DNA of 64,000 bases. Origin: an uncultured Verrucomicrobiales bacterium (GTDB lineage Bacteria > Verrucomicrobiota > Verrucomicrobiia > Verrucomicrobiales > Akkermansiaceae). The translations under genes were made by a program, and so were the position numbers. The stretch lies in assembly GCA_937969495.1 (NCBI GenBank), contig CALBVY010000036.1, positions 23,032 through 87,031 of the forward strand, in the 5' to 3' direction. Of this stretch, positions 8,784 to 17,625 are shown piece after piece (position 1 is the stretch's first letter; every line of letters begins with the position of its first letter). The notes beneath the pieces were generated by a model. It saw nothing but the letters and a program-made list of their open reading frames with translations. It did no database searches and was not told the DNA's origin.

Positions 8784-9736
8784 TTTGGTTCCAGTGGTTT
8801 AAAGATTTTTTTTCTATAGAAGCGAGCTACCCTTTCCCCAAAAAGTTTGCGAACTCTGTGGATACTTTGGCAGCCATAACTACGGTGCATACGGAGCCAT
8901 TCTAACCCTCGTCCATGCTTGTTGGAAATATGCTCTAGGCCCCATTTATTTTTAAAATGTTGTTGATTGGCGAGCATCCAATGTTCACTCCATCGCAAAA
9001 AGAAAAACTGGCGATCTTCGCGCGTCAAATGTTGTGGTGGGACATAGGTGATTTTAGCCTCAGGCTCTAGCCATATTTCGTAGCCATTCTTGGTGGCTGT
9101 CATGGAAAAGTCCCCATGTTCTGCGTGACAAAGCAGAGCTTCATCAAGTCCCCCAATTTTTTCGAGCATATCCATCCGTGCTAAGACGGTGTGAAATTCA
9201 ATTAACTCTGTTTGTTTACGAACAAGATCTGATGTTAATTCAGCAGCGGGTAAATGCTGGCAGTCATGTTTTTCAAAATAGATTAAGCGATTTTTCTCAT
9301 CGCGTTTAAGCCCGCATTGGCCACCGAACATATGAATTTTTGAGCATTCTGGAAGATGTTCATAATAAGTAGGCCCTACTAGTCCAGCTCCTGTTTCATC
9401 GGCGCATTTAACGAGAGCGGATAGCCAGTTTTTACTTACCAATACATCGTTATCGACGAATACAATATAATCGGCATCTGTATTTTCCTTGGCCCACCTA
9501 TAGGCCATATTACGAGCGCGGTTAGGTGGTAAATAGCGGTCACTACGAATAAGTTTAAAGCCCTTTTCCTCAGCAAAGCTCTCTAAAAATGATTGGGTCT
9601 CCTTGTCAGAATTGCCATCAATACAAACCAAATTAAATGGTTCACTCGTCATTTCGTAGAGCTGTCTGAGGCATTTCTCAGTGGTGCTAAAAACTTCTCT
9701 AGGAACAAATGCAATAACAGGAATGTTATTTTTCAT
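8750..9736 (-). CDS. family 2 glycosyltransferase
   Basis: GT-A sugar transferase, 328 aa from ATG 9736 (an ATG at 9745 adds three residues). Motifs: IPVIAFVPREVFSTTEKCL at the start, VCIDGNSDKETQ (nucleotide site), NRARNMAYRWAKE, and the metal site FVDNDVLVSKNW. An acidic acceptor-site stretch (AEHGDFSMTA) follows. It has a basic C-terminal tail (ARFYRKKIFKP) that could touch the membrane face. First gene of the GT2-DUF6817-GT2 group and preceded by a candidate promoter at 9750-9778. Confidence 0.88.
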   Translation of the reverse strand: MKNNIPVIAFVPREVFSTTEKCLRQLYEMTSEPFNLVCIDGNSDKETQSFLESFAEEKGFKLIRSDRYLPPNRARNMAYRWAKENTDADYIVFVDNDVLVSKNWLSALVKCADETGAGLVGPTYYEHLPECSKIHMFGGQCGLKRDEKNRLIYFEKHDCQHLPAAELTSDLVRKQTELIEFHTVLARMDMLEKIGGLDEALLCHAEHGDFSMTATKNGYEIWLEPEAKITYVPPQHLTREDRQFFFLRWSEHWMLANQQHFKNKWGLEHISNKHGRGLEWLRMHRSYGCQSIHRVRKLFGERVARFYRKKIFKPLEPKWNRFKYRSHP

Positions 9737-9749
9737 ACACAGCAAAAAT

Positions 9750-9778
9750 AATGTATAATTGAAGGTGAGTCAGGTCAA
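9750..9778 (-). promoter_or_regulatory. candidate sigma-70 promoter for the GT2 group
   Basis: On the minus strand TTGACC (9778-9773) and TACATT (9755-9750) are separated by 17 bases, matching the consensus at 5/6 and 4/6. The predicted transcript would start around 9743, only a few bases before ATG 9736, so the message would be nearly leaderless; this favours 9736 over 9745 as the start codon. Confidence 0.35.
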
Positions 9779-9802
9779 ATTTTCCTTAAAATGTGTAAGG
9801 AG

Positions 9803-10720
9803 TTATTTAACCTGTGTATCAGGTTTCACGCGCTGTAGTGTGACAATAGAGAAAATAACTAACAAGCCTCCTAGCCAGATGCCTATCCCAGGAGATTCAC
9901 CAGAAACTAATAGATAGGACTCTATCACTGCGCAGACGGGTACCAAAAATCGATAGCCTGCCAGCAGTGTTACGGGGAATAAACTGGTAAGATGATTCCA
10001 GAGACCAAAGCCAAGAGCTGAGACACATGCGAGGTAGATGGTGAGCCAAATGACCTTAGCTGGAAAGAGAGTGGTCAACTCTGGCCAAGCCGAAAGCCCT
10101 GAGAGTAAAAACATCAGCCCGCCAAAGAGCAGGCCATATCCAGTGGCAGCTTTTGCGCCCATTGTTTTCATGACTTTTTGTAATACGATGAGCCCTAGTG
10201 TTCCGCTCAGGGTGCTGCAGAGAAATAAGATAGCCCCTAAAACAGGATACCCACTCCCAGCGCCAGGTTTGTAGACGGCTAGTAGCACTCCTACAGCACC
10301 GATGCCGATTAATGACCACTGCATGCGCGAGGGCCATGGGGTTTTCAGAATGAGAGGTGCTAGAATAAGCCACCAGAAACTACCGGAAGCTACCAGAAGA
10401 CTGCCCAGCACCGCGCTAGAAGTAGAGAGTGCGGTGTAAAATAAGGTGTACTGGATATAAGTTTGTGTGGCCGCAAGCGTTAGTAGCGGCAGCCATGGAG
10501 TTGCCTTGAGCTCTACCAAAGGTTTGCGTGCCACGGCTAAAAGTATGGCGCCGCCAATGGTAAACCTAACACCCGCTAGGATAAATCTGTTTGGCATGTC
10601 TGGCTCAACACCCAGCCGTGACCATTCTGCATAAATGGCTTTGATCCCCGGAAAAGCACTACCCCAAAGTAAGGCACATAGAAGAACCACAAAGGGGCAC
10701 ATGCGAGAGGTGATCGTCAT
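9803..10720 (-). CDS. DMT-superfamily (EamA) transporter
   Basis: Inner-membrane transporter of 305 residues with about ten hydrophobic helices in two EamA repeats: the first from about 8 to 140 (LCALLWGSAFPGIKAIYA is a typical opening) and the second from about 160 to 295 (GLWNHLTSLFPVTLLAGYRFLVP). Family members export amino acids, metabolites or drugs; the substrate cannot be read from sequence. It follows mpl on the same strand with a 4-base gap, so the two are likely co-transcribed, which might hint at a cell-wall metabolite but is weak evidence. Confidence 0.88.
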   Translation of the reverse strand: MTITSRMCPFVVLLCALLWGSAFPGIKAIYAEWSRLGVEPDMPNRFILAGVRFTIGGAILLAVARKPLVELKATPWLPLLTLAATQTYIQYTLFYTALSTSSAVLGSLLVASGSFWWLILAPLILKTPWPSRMQWSLIGIGAVGVLLAVYKPGAGSGYPVLGAILFLCSTLSGTLGLIVLQKVMKTMGAKAATGYGLLFGGLMFLLSGLSAWPELTTLFPAKVIWLTIYLACVSALGFGLWNHLTSLFPVTLLAGYRFLVPVCAVIESYLLVSGESPGIGIWLGGLLVIFSIVTLQRVKPDTQVK

Positions 10721-10724
10721 GAGG

Positions 10725-12104
10725 CTATGAACTCAGAGAGTTCAATAATTTCTGATGAATTCCATCAAAGCCGCCGTTACTCAGCACGGCTACGGTGTCC
10801 CCTTCTTTAGCCTGTGAGGTGACAAGCTCAACGATGGCTTCCACATTAGCACAGTAGTGACTATCAGTGCCAGCAGCCTTGATGTCTGCCATGAGTTTTT
10901 CGGGATCAAGTCTATCTGACTCATCCACTTTTTCAGGATCTGGAACAGCGGCAACAACAGCTATATCTGCTTTGCTTAGATTAGTGGCTAGTTCGTCTTG
11001 GAAAATATTTCGTCGTGTGGTGTTTGAGCGTGGCTCGAAGATAGCCCATAGACGTGAGCTTGGATACTGCTGGCGTAAGCTATCCACAGCAAGGCCGATG
11101 GCGGTGGGGTGATGCGCGAAATCATCAATTACCCGGACTCCACCTGCTGTGCCCCGCACTTCTTGGCGGCGCGCAATACCATCAAAGCTTAATAAACCTT
11201 TACGGATATCATCAGGAGAAAACCCAGAAAATCTAGCCGCGCAAATTGCCATAGCCGCATTCCTAACATTAAATTCTCCAGCCATGGGGAGCTCATAATT
11301 TTCTTCATCTAAGGTGAAGTGGGTGCCTTCAGGAAGGTAGTTAATGTTTGTCACCTGCAGATCGCAGCTATTTCCAAGACCCACAGTCATCACTGGAGCT
11401 GGTGCATCTCTTGCAATATCTAAGCTGTTAGGGCAATCGCCATTGATGTAGGCAATGCCATTAAGAGGCACAATATTTAACAGGCGCTTAAAGGTAAGTT
11501 TGATTTCATCTAACGAATCGTAAATATCTGCATGATCAAATTCGACATTATTAACGATGACTATCTCAGGGAGATAGTGAAGGAATTTGGAGCGTTTATC
11601 GAAGAATGCTGTATCATATTCATCACCTTCTAACACAACAAATTTTGAATCCGTAAATGCTGCGCCTTTACCGAGGTTGCTTGGGATGCCGCCGATCATA
11701 TGACTGGGATCAACGCCTGCGGATTTCAGTAGCCATGCGAGTAGGGAGCTGGTTGTTGTCTTGCCATGTGTGCCGCTCACTACGAGGTTACTTTTCCCTC
11801 GGAGAAAATGTTCCTTGAGAACTTCTGGTAGAGAAACGTAGAGGAGCTTTCGTGAGAGGGCAGCTTCTGCTTCTTTGTTGCCTCGGCTGATGGCGTTTCC
11901 TACCACGATTACCTCGGCAGTTTCAGGAATATTTTCCGCTTTGTAACCAGGGAAAATGGTTACCCCTTGGTCTTCAAGAAAAGTAGACATGGGGGGGTAG
12001 ACATTTTCATCAGAGCCAGTGACGGTAAAACCTTTTGCCTGCATTGCGGCGGCTACAGAACCCATCGCGGTTCCACAAATTCCAATAAAGTGAATGTGTT
12101 GCAT
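10725..12104 (-). CDS. mpl: UDP-N-acetylmuramate:L-alanyl-gamma-D-glutamyl-meso-diaminopimelate ligase
   Basis: Murein-recycling ligase that attaches recovered tripeptide directly to UDP-MurNAc. Mur ligase architecture in 459 aa: an N-terminal Rossmann domain (HFIGICGTAMGSVA, then TGSDENVYPPMS), a central ATPase with the P-loop GTHGKTTTSS (about 111-120) and EFDHADIYDSL, and a C-terminal domain with DDFAHHPTAI and EPRSNTTRRN. DDFAHHPTAI and GDEYDTAFFDKR favour Mpl over MurC. The DMT transporter follows 4 bases downstream. Presence implies recycling of anhydro-muropeptides made by amidases. Confidence 0.95.
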   Translation of the reverse strand: MQHIHFIGICGTAMGSVAAAMQAKGFTVTGSDENVYPPMSTFLEDQGVTIFPGYKAENIPETAEVIVVGNAISRGNKEAEAALSRKLLYVSLPEVLKEHFLRGKSNLVVSGTHGKTTTSSLLAWLLKSAGVDPSHMIGGIPSNLGKGAAFTDSKFVVLEGDEYDTAFFDKRSKFLHYLPEIVIVNNVEFDHADIYDSLDEIKLTFKRLLNIVPLNGIAYINGDCPNSLDIARDAPAPVMTVGLGNSCDLQVTNINYLPEGTHFTLDEENYELPMAGEFNVRNAAMAICAARFSGFSPDDIRKGLLSFDGIARRQEVRGTAGGVRVIDDFAHHPTAIGLAVDSLRQQYPSSRLWAIFEPRSNTTRRNIFQDELATNLSKADIAVVAAVPDPEKVDESDRLDPEKLMADIKAAGTDSHYCANVEAIVELVTSQAKEGDTVAVLSNGGFDGIHQKLLNSLSS

Positions 12105-12142
12105 AGAAGCTTACTAGATTAAATATTCAGTTTTCTGTGTGT

Positions 12143-13024
12143 TTAGAATTGTGGGGCAGAGACTGTGCCGCCTTGGATCTCTTCGGTGCGGCGAAGTAGA
12201 ATATTATCAGCTACTTCACTGACCATTTGCTCTAGCAGCAGTCTGAGGTGGCTCCCTTCACGATAATCAGCAGGTGCTATATGCTTAACCCGATCTGCTT
12301 TTGCGCAGAGCTGGTAGCATTTCCGGAAGCTTCGCCTGCTGGGGTCTTCTGGGTTATAAACTGCGATGGCATTACCACCATTTTTGCGCATAACGGTGAA
12401 GCAAGGAACATCCGTTGGGCCATCACCTACATAGACCATATTTTCAAAAGGAATGGGACGTAGCTCAGGTGCGAGATGATCGTTAACATCCTCGGAGTAA
12501 TCTAATAAACCTTTGTTAATTCTAAATAAAAACTGCGTCTTTGTGGTGTGTGAGATGGTGCGCTTGGAGTGGCGGATGTGGCCTTGAGCATCTTCGCCAA
12601 ATTCACACCCATAGATGGCGCGGAATTGATCACGAATACTACTTCCATCTAGCAAGGCTTTTAGTCCAGAGGAGACGATGTAATATTCAATTCTGATATC
12701 CTGAGTATGGTGGTCATCAGTAAGGCATTTACTGCGTAATCCTTCGAACAACTCTGGCACGCCGGGAAAGAAGCTTAAATTTGCACCCAGCTCAGTGAGG
12801 CGTGCATTGGACACTTGATCCATTTCCAGATAATCTAGCAAGCATTGCATGTAAGCGAGCTCACCATCCCATTCTTGTTCCTGCACGAGGGCATTGCATT
12901 TTTTCCAGAATGATTCTGGGTTGATACCAAACTCAGGAAACAAAACATCGTCTTGCATGTAACTAGGACTCAGTGTCTGATCGTAGTCAAACACGAGCGC
13001 AATGGTATTCTGTGTAATGGCCAT
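12143..13024 (-). CDS. HAD-superfamily phosphatase
   Basis: 293 residues from ATG 13024. HAD motif I is VFDYDQT (nucleophile Asp13, acid/base Asp15), motif II is YYIVSSG, and motif IV is VYVGDGPTDVPCF. The cap is large and helical, as in phosphoserine-phosphatase-like type C1 enzymes. The frame stays open back to 13186, but the extra 54 residues are low-quality and the HAD motif would then lie unusually far in, so I reject that start. It is 38 bases upstream of mpl on the same strand. Substrate unknown. Confidence 0.86.
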   Translation of the reverse strand: MAITQNTIALVFDYDQTLSPSYMQDDVLFPEFGINPESFWKKCNALVQEQEWDGELAYMQCLLDYLEMDQVSNARLTELGANLSFFPGVPELFEGLRSKCLTDDHHTQDIRIEYYIVSSGLKALLDGSSIRDQFRAIYGCEFGEDAQGHIRHSKRTISHTTKTQFLFRINKGLLDYSEDVNDHLAPELRPIPFENMVYVGDGPTDVPCFTVMRKNGGNAIAVYNPEDPSRRSFRKCYQLCAKADRVKHIAPADYREGSHLRLLLEQMVSEVADNILLRRTEEIQGGTVSAPQF

Positions 13025-13243
13025 AATCTTACAATCTGGTAACACCAGGGGCATAAGGAAACCAGCCACGTGGAGGAACAGCAAGTGATAAAAAGAATAC
13101 ACGCGTCTTTTCTGCTGATGGCCGATGGATATTTTCTGATTAAGAATTGTTACCACGTAAATTCTGGCATAGCACGTAGCATCCACTCATCCTGATCTCT
13201 CGAATAGGTTGGATCCTGCACTATTCCTCAAAATCTTAAAATA

Positions 13244-13732
13244 ATGAAAACCTTTATAGCGATGTTTCTGGCGGCTCTTTTTGGTCAGTCTACCTTGGCT
13301 TCAGAGAAAAATACCTACACTGCGGAATTAGATGCTTTTTGGCAGAAGATTTCGCGTGCTGTTGAGACAGGTGATTTACAATCCTATCGAGATACATGTC
13401 ATCCAGACGCTGTAATCGTCAGCGGTATCAAAAAAAGCAGCTCTCCGCTTGCCGCAGTCTTAAAGAGGTGGAAACAGGAGTTCGATGATACGCGTGCAGG
13501 TAAAATAAAAGCTCGGGTTGAGTTTCGGTTTTCACATCGATACAGTGATGCCAGCACAGCCCATGAAAAGGGGATGTTTTTATACTCTTCACAAAAAAAA
13601 GGTGAGCAATGGAAACGAGAGTATATTCACTTTGAGGGGCTACTTACCAAAAAAGAAGGTCGATGGCTGATGATGATGGAATATCAGAAGTCGGTAGGAA
13701 CTCAAGCAGAGTGGGAAAAACTAGCACGATAA
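13244..13732 (+). CDS. secreted NTF2-like (SnoaL/DUF4440 type) protein
   Basis: 162 residues with a signal peptide (about 1-19, FIAMFLAALFGQSTLA). The mature part looks like a cystatin-helix/NTF2-like fold: a first helix AELDAFWQKISRAVETGDLQ, SYRDTCHPDAVIVSG, and strands FEGLLTKKEGRWLMMMEYQ at the end. That fold hosts enzymes and binding proteins; no catalytic set can be assigned. It stands alone, divergent from the HAD gene. Confidence 0.7.
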   Translation: MKTFIAMFLAALFGQSTLASEKNTYTAELDAFWQKISRAVETGDLQSYRDTCHPDAVIVSGIKKSSSPLAAVLKRWKQEFDDTRAGKIKARVEFRFSHRYSDASTAHEKGMFLYSSQKKGEQWKREYIHFEGLLTKKEGRWLMMMEYQKSVGTQAEWEKLAR

Positions 13733-14000
13733 ATTTATATGATGGATCATGTGAAAAGATATAATTTCCCCCTTATCTAGACTGCCTGGATAGTTATAGG
13801 TTTATTTTTTTGGTAAAAAACTCTAGTTGAGTGCCTTACCTAGGTATCGTCAGTTTTTATAAATTCAACGTATATTATTGATATAATAAGCCGAAAGTGA
13901 ACGTATTATTTATGAAATTGATGTGACAATTTAATTCAATATTGACATCTCAAGATTGGGAATTAAGTGCCTGCAGAGCATAAAATTTCTTATATAAACA
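13733..14000. other. 268-base AT-rich intergenic region
   Basis: Rich in A/T with no open frame of note. A TATAAT at 13882-13887 on the plus strand lacks a clear -35 partner, and a TTGACA near 13943 lacks a -10 partner. It probably carries the promoter of the metallophosphoesterase group, but I cannot place it. No RNA gene was recognised. Confidence 0.4.
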
Positions 14001-14729
14001 ATGTCCAAGACAGCTATATTTTCTGATATTCACGGTAATTTGAAAGCCCTAGAAGCGGTCATTGCTGATGCTAAGCGCGAAGGTGTGCAAAATTTTGCCT
14101 GTCTTGGGGATGTCGTTGGCTATGGGCCTGATCCTATTGAGTGCATTGCAACTTTACAGGAAATTGATTGTGTCTGTGTTAAAGGTAATCATGATGATGA
14201 TGCTTCTAATAATAGATCTTTAGATAATTTAAATGATGAAGCTAGGATTTCCTTAGAGTGGACGAGGAAACGCCTTAGTGCTTCCCAGAAAGAATGGCTT
14301 GCGACACTTCCTTACCAGAGAAGGCTGGGTCGGAATATGCTGGTGCATTCATCACCAGATAATCCTGAGAAATGGAATTATGTGCGTAATCGGTTTGATG
14401 CAGCAGCCTCTATGCAAGTGCAAAACACGCCGCTGTGTTTTTTGGGTCATACACATGTTCCGGCAGCTTATTGCAAAGAGGGGGTAAATGTGATGGCGGT
14501 TAAAGAACCTTTTATCCATTTACAAGCGGATCAAAGGTATCTCGTTAATGTAGGATCCGTAGGTCAGCCCAGAGATGGTATACCGGAAGCTTCTTATGTA
14601 ATGTTTGATCGTTTAGAAAGAACGCTAACTTTTTCAAGAGTGGCATACGATTTGCATGCAGTTGTAAATGCAATTAAAAGTTCTGAGTTGCCAGCAGTGC
14701 TAGCTCAGCGCTTAATTTCTGCAGCGTAA
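14001..14729 (+). CDS. calcineurin-like metallophosphoesterase (YfcE-type)
   Basis: Dimetal phosphoesterase of 242 aa. All family motifs are present: SDIHGN (Asp9, His11), LGDVVGYGPDP (Asp37), KGNHDDD (Asn63, His64), LVHSSP and LGHTHVP. The GYGPDP version marks the bacterial branch close to YfcE and diadenosine-tetraphosphatase-like enzymes. The substrate is not fixed by sequence. It leads a plus-strand run with a 96-aa protein (22-base gap), a roadblock-like protein and the ammonium channel. Confidence 0.9.
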   Translation: MSKTAIFSDIHGNLKALEAVIADAKREGVQNFACLGDVVGYGPDPIECIATLQEIDCVCVKGNHDDDASNNRSLDNLNDEARISLEWTRKRLSASQKEWLATLPYQRRLGRNMLVHSSPDNPEKWNYVRNRFDAAASMQVQNTPLCFLGHTHVPAAYCKEGVNVMAVKEPFIHLQADQRYLVNVGSVGQPRDGIPEASYVMFDRLERTLTFSRVAYDLHAVVNAIKSSELPAVLAQRLISAA

Positions 14730-14751
14730 TCGCTCATTATATCATTAAGCT

Positions 14752-15042
14752 ATGGCCAATCAAACCTATTTCGAGATTCAGCGCGGAGAAATTGTCAGCG
14801 ACTGTATGCAGGAAACTTATGACTTTATCAGTCAGAATCTGCAATATTTTTACCAAGCTCTTAAACCTGCTCAAGAGGCAGTCTCGGATGGCGGGGCGAT
14901 GACTTTTATATCTCATGAGAATCAGTGGTCCTTTGCGGTCTGTGTGGAGAAATCGGAATTAGGCAAAGTAGCTAAAGGCAAAGGGATTATTTCCGAAGGG
15001 AATAGCTGCCCATATGACCAGCTACTTAGCGACTTATCCTAA
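14752..15042 (+). CDS. 96-aa hypothetical protein
   Basis: Not recognised. It has no signal peptide or membrane segment. The pattern is a helix-rich first half (SDCMQETYDFISQNLQYFYQ) and a beta-like stretch (AMTFISHENQWSFAVCVEKS). It is acidic and likely cytosolic. It is 22 bases after the metallophosphoesterase and about 50 bases before the roadblock-like gene, so a shared function is likely. Confidence 0.65.
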   Translation: MANQTYFEIQRGEIVSDCMQETYDFISQNLQYFYQALKPAQEAVSDGGAMTFISHENQWSFAVCVEKSELGKVAKGKGIISEGNSCPYDQLLSDLS

Positions 15043-15092
15043 ATGGTCTTTTGCCTCCCTCTCTTTTTTCTATTTTTAACATTTTATATGAT

Positions 15093-15758
15093 ATGGTGCA
15101 TTCGGAACTAATTGATCTACTTTATGAAAATGATGCCGTGGAAGGAGTTGCCCTTTTTCATCATTCAGGTGAGTTGGTGGAGAACCAGCTGGCTATCTCT
15201 GAAGCGTCGGTCACGCAGGTATGCTCTTGCCTTGTTAATATTAATGAGAGCTTAGCCGCTGCGGGCCGAACCATGCAGGGCTTTGTAATTAAAAATACTA
15301 AATACTTACTGCAGGCATTACTTTATAATGATCTGGTCATTTTATTACAGCTGACACCGAGCTTTTCACCTGAAAAAACCTATCAGTCAATTAACTCTCA
15401 GCTTGGCAGAGCGTCCGCATCAGCTGCCGTGCCTGTTCTACAGCAGCGACAAGAAGGCACTCAAGAAACTGTCACCAAAGAGGAAGAGGTAGCGAGTGTA
15501 CTTATGGTTAACTGGTTTGAATTCCAGCAGCAGCTATCCTCTCTTATCAAGCGTGTGGCACCTAGTGGAGTGGCAACAAGTATGATTACCACCGCTATTA
15601 AAGACGCAGAAATTTCGGCAGATCTCGCTCAGATCCCTCTAGAAAAAGCCACTGAGATTGGAAGTGCCGTCGTCACAAAAATACCTAATGCAAGCCGCAG
15701 AAAAATTATCGAAAAGGAATATCAACTCCTCGTTAAGAAATTTCAGCCATCAGCCTAA
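15093..15758 (+). CDS. roadblock/LC7-like domain protein
   Basis: 221 residues from ATG 15093; a frame extension to 15051 adds an unlikely N-terminus. The first about 95 residues (VEGVALFHHSGELVENQL, then helix and FVIKNTKYLLQALLYNDL) have the layout of the roadblock/LC7 fold, which in bacteria partners small GTPases such as MglA. The assignment is by pattern only. The second half is helical with a Glu/Gln-rich linker. No GTPase gene is in the window. Between the 96-aa gene and the ammonium channel. Confidence 0.6.
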   Translation: MVHSELIDLLYENDAVEGVALFHHSGELVENQLAISEASVTQVCSCLVNINESLAAAGRTMQGFVIKNTKYLLQALLYNDLVILLQLTPSFSPEKTYQSINSQLGRASASAAVPVLQQRQEGTQETVTKEEEVASVLMVNWFEFQQQLSSLIKRVAPSGVATSMITTAIKDAEISADLAQIPLEKATEIGSAVVTKIPNASRRKIIEKEYQLLVKKFQPSA

Positions 15759-15793
15759 TTCTGAATTATATTCATCTAACCACGAACATTGAC

Positions 15794-17113
15794 GTGAAAA
15801 ACTACAAATTTATCCTTCTGCCCTTTCTTTTGCTCATCTTGACATCAACAGGTTATTCACAAGAAGAAGGCAGCCACTCAGTATTTGATAAATCTGATCA
15901 AGTCTTCCTCCTTATATCTGCCGCCTTGGTATTTATTATGCAGGCAGGCTTCTGTCTTTTAGAAATGGGTTTCTCCCGTTCTAAGAATGCGATTAATATC
16001 GTTATGAAAAACGTCTGTGATATGTCCGCAGGTGCCATTGGTTTTTTCTTTATTGGTTTTGGTCTTATGTTTGGTTGGTCACAAGGAGGCTTGATTGGCT
16101 TAGGAAACTTTGCGACTAATCCTGATTTCATTAGCTCTAGTCCTGTGTGGATCTTTTTCTTATTTCAAGTGATGTTTGCGGCTACAACCGTGACGATTTC
16201 ATCCGGAGCGATGGCGGAGAGGACTTATTTCCCTGGATACCTCATCTACGCTACTATTGCCTGCACATTCATCTACCCCTTTCTTGGCCACTGGGTCTGG
16301 GGTGGTGGAGCTACCCCATTTAACTTTGGAGGTGGAGCTGGCTGGTTGTATGAAATGGGCTTTAGGGACTTTGCTGGTTCTACTGTGGTGCACGGCGTTG
16401 GTGGTGCATTTGCCCTTGCGGGGATTATGGTTATCGGGCCACGTCGTGGTCGCTTTCTAGAAGATGGAAGTGAGAGAATCTTTGCAGGTCACAATATTCC
16501 CTTGGGCTCACTAGGTATGTTTTTACTGTTTTTTGGGTGGTTTGGATTTAATTGTGGATCTAATTTATATGCAGATGCTGAGATTGGTAGAATCGGAGTG
16601 AATACTCTCTTGGCAGGTGCTGGTGGGTTGGTTGCAGGTTTGGTTTTCCATTGGATAATACGCGGATGGGCAGATCCAGAATCTGCTATTAATGGAGCCT
16701 TAGGAGGTCTTGTAGGAATTACCGCTTGTTGTAACATTGTCGCCCCATGGGCTGCGGTGCTCATCGGGCTTATCTGTGGTTTGATTACAGTAGTTGGCGG
16801 GAAGGTGCTCCTTAAAGCCAAACTGGATGATGCTGTGGGTGCTATTCCGGTGCACCTATTCTGTGGTATTTTCGGCACCCTTAGTGTGAGTATTTTTAAT
16901 GAGAAAGAGCCATTTGTTAACTTTGGGGTTCAGGCTTTGGGAGCCATCGTTGTACCTGTTTCTGCCTTTCTCATCATCTGGGTTATCTTTGTAATTATCG
17001 ATAAAACAGTGGGGCTACGCGCTACCGAGGAAGCTCAATCACAGGGTCTTGACTTCGCGGAACACTCAGCCACAGCTTATCCTGACTTTGTCTCTAATGA
17101 CGAAGATAACTAA
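15794..17113 (+). CDS. amt: ammonium transporter (Amt/MEP/Rh family)
   Basis: Inner-membrane channel for ammonium/ammonia uptake. 439 aa with a signal-like N-terminus (ending GYS) and about eleven membrane helices. Family signatures seen are AGFCLLEMGFSRSKNA, TTVTISSGAMAER, VVHGVGGAFALAG, FGWFGFNCGS and ...AIPVHLFCGIFG, which hold the pore histidines. No PII (glnB/glnK) gene is adjacent, unlike the common glnK-amt pair. It ends with a strong terminator at 17126. It starts 35 bases after the roadblock-like gene. Confidence 0.95.
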   Translation: MKNYKFILLPFLLLILTSTGYSQEEGSHSVFDKSDQVFLLISAALVFIMQAGFCLLEMGFSRSKNAINIVMKNVCDMSAGAIGFFFIGFGLMFGWSQGGLIGLGNFATNPDFISSSPVWIFFLFQVMFAATTVTISSGAMAERTYFPGYLIYATIACTFIYPFLGHWVWGGGATPFNFGGGAGWLYEMGFRDFAGSTVVHGVGGAFALAGIMVIGPRRGRFLEDGSERIFAGHNIPLGSLGMFLLFFGWFGFNCGSNLYADAEIGRIGVNTLLAGAGGLVAGLVFHWIIRGWADPESAINGALGGLVGITACCNIVAPWAAVLIGLICGLITVVGGKVLLKAKLDDAVGAIPVHLFCGIFGTLSVSIFNEKEPFVNFGVQALGAIVVPVSAFLIIWVIFVIIDKTVGLRATEEAQSQGLDFAEHSATAYPDFVSNDEDN

Positions 17114-17125
17114 AAGCCTCACAAA

Positions 17126-17164
17126 AAAAGATCTTCCTCACAACAATTGCAAAGAAGATCTTTT
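17126..17164 (+). terminator. terminator after ammonium transporter
   Basis: An 11-bp perfect stem, AAAAGATCTTC (17126-17136) with GAAGATCTTTT (17154-17164), and a 17-base loop. The A and T runs at its ends make it usable from both strands, so it may also end the minus-strand DUF1508 gene at 17187. Confidence 0.8.
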
Positions 17165-17186
17165 GGTTTGAGTATTGCTTAGCTGA

Positions 17187-17510
17187 TTACGTTAGGTCTT
17201 TGATTGCGCCTTCAGCATTTTTACCGACTGAGGCGATGCCATTCTTTAGGCCTGACGTGGTTTTATACATCTGGCTCTGGCCGATGATCTGGCCATTACC
17301 TGACTTAAGGACAAAGTATTGTTTGTCGTTAGAAGAATCTTTGATTTCAAATTTTGATTCATCTGTTCCGTTCTTTTTGACAGAGGCTACACCGTTTTCG
17401 CAGCCTGCTTTGTCTTTGTAGGCTTGTCCGGTAAGAATGATCTCACCGTTTTTGGCTTTGAGGCGGAAATGAAACTTTTGGGTTTTTTCGCTTTGGTAGA
17501 TTTCAAACAT
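17187..17510 (-). CDS. YegP/DUF1508 family protein, two repeats
   Basis: 107 residues made of two DUF1508 repeats: about 1-50 (FHFRLKAKNGEIILTGQAY, ENGVASVKKNG) and 51-105 (YFVLKSGNGQIIGQSQMY, LKNGIASVGKNA). It belongs to the small cytosolic E. coli YegP family, whose function is unknown. Length and repeat number match YegP. It is monocistronic by appearance. Confidence 0.92.
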   Translation of the reverse strand: MFEIYQSEKTQKFHFRLKAKNGEIILTGQAYKDKAGCENGVASVKKNGTDESKFEIKDSSNDKQYFVLKSGNGQIIGQSQMYKTTSGLKNGIASVGKNAEGAIKDLT

Positions 17511-17625
17511 AGTATTGTGGTCTAGTTGGTTGGTTTAGTAGATAGGCTGTTTTTAGCAGCACTTTCTTCAGTTTATCGGAGGATGGGGAGGAAACAAGTA
17601 ATCAATGATGTGTTCTGAGGTGTCA

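Noticed and set aside
13025..13186. 54-residue extension of the HAD phosphatase
   Set aside because: Would bury HAD motif I far from the N-terminus; ATG 13024 matches the family.
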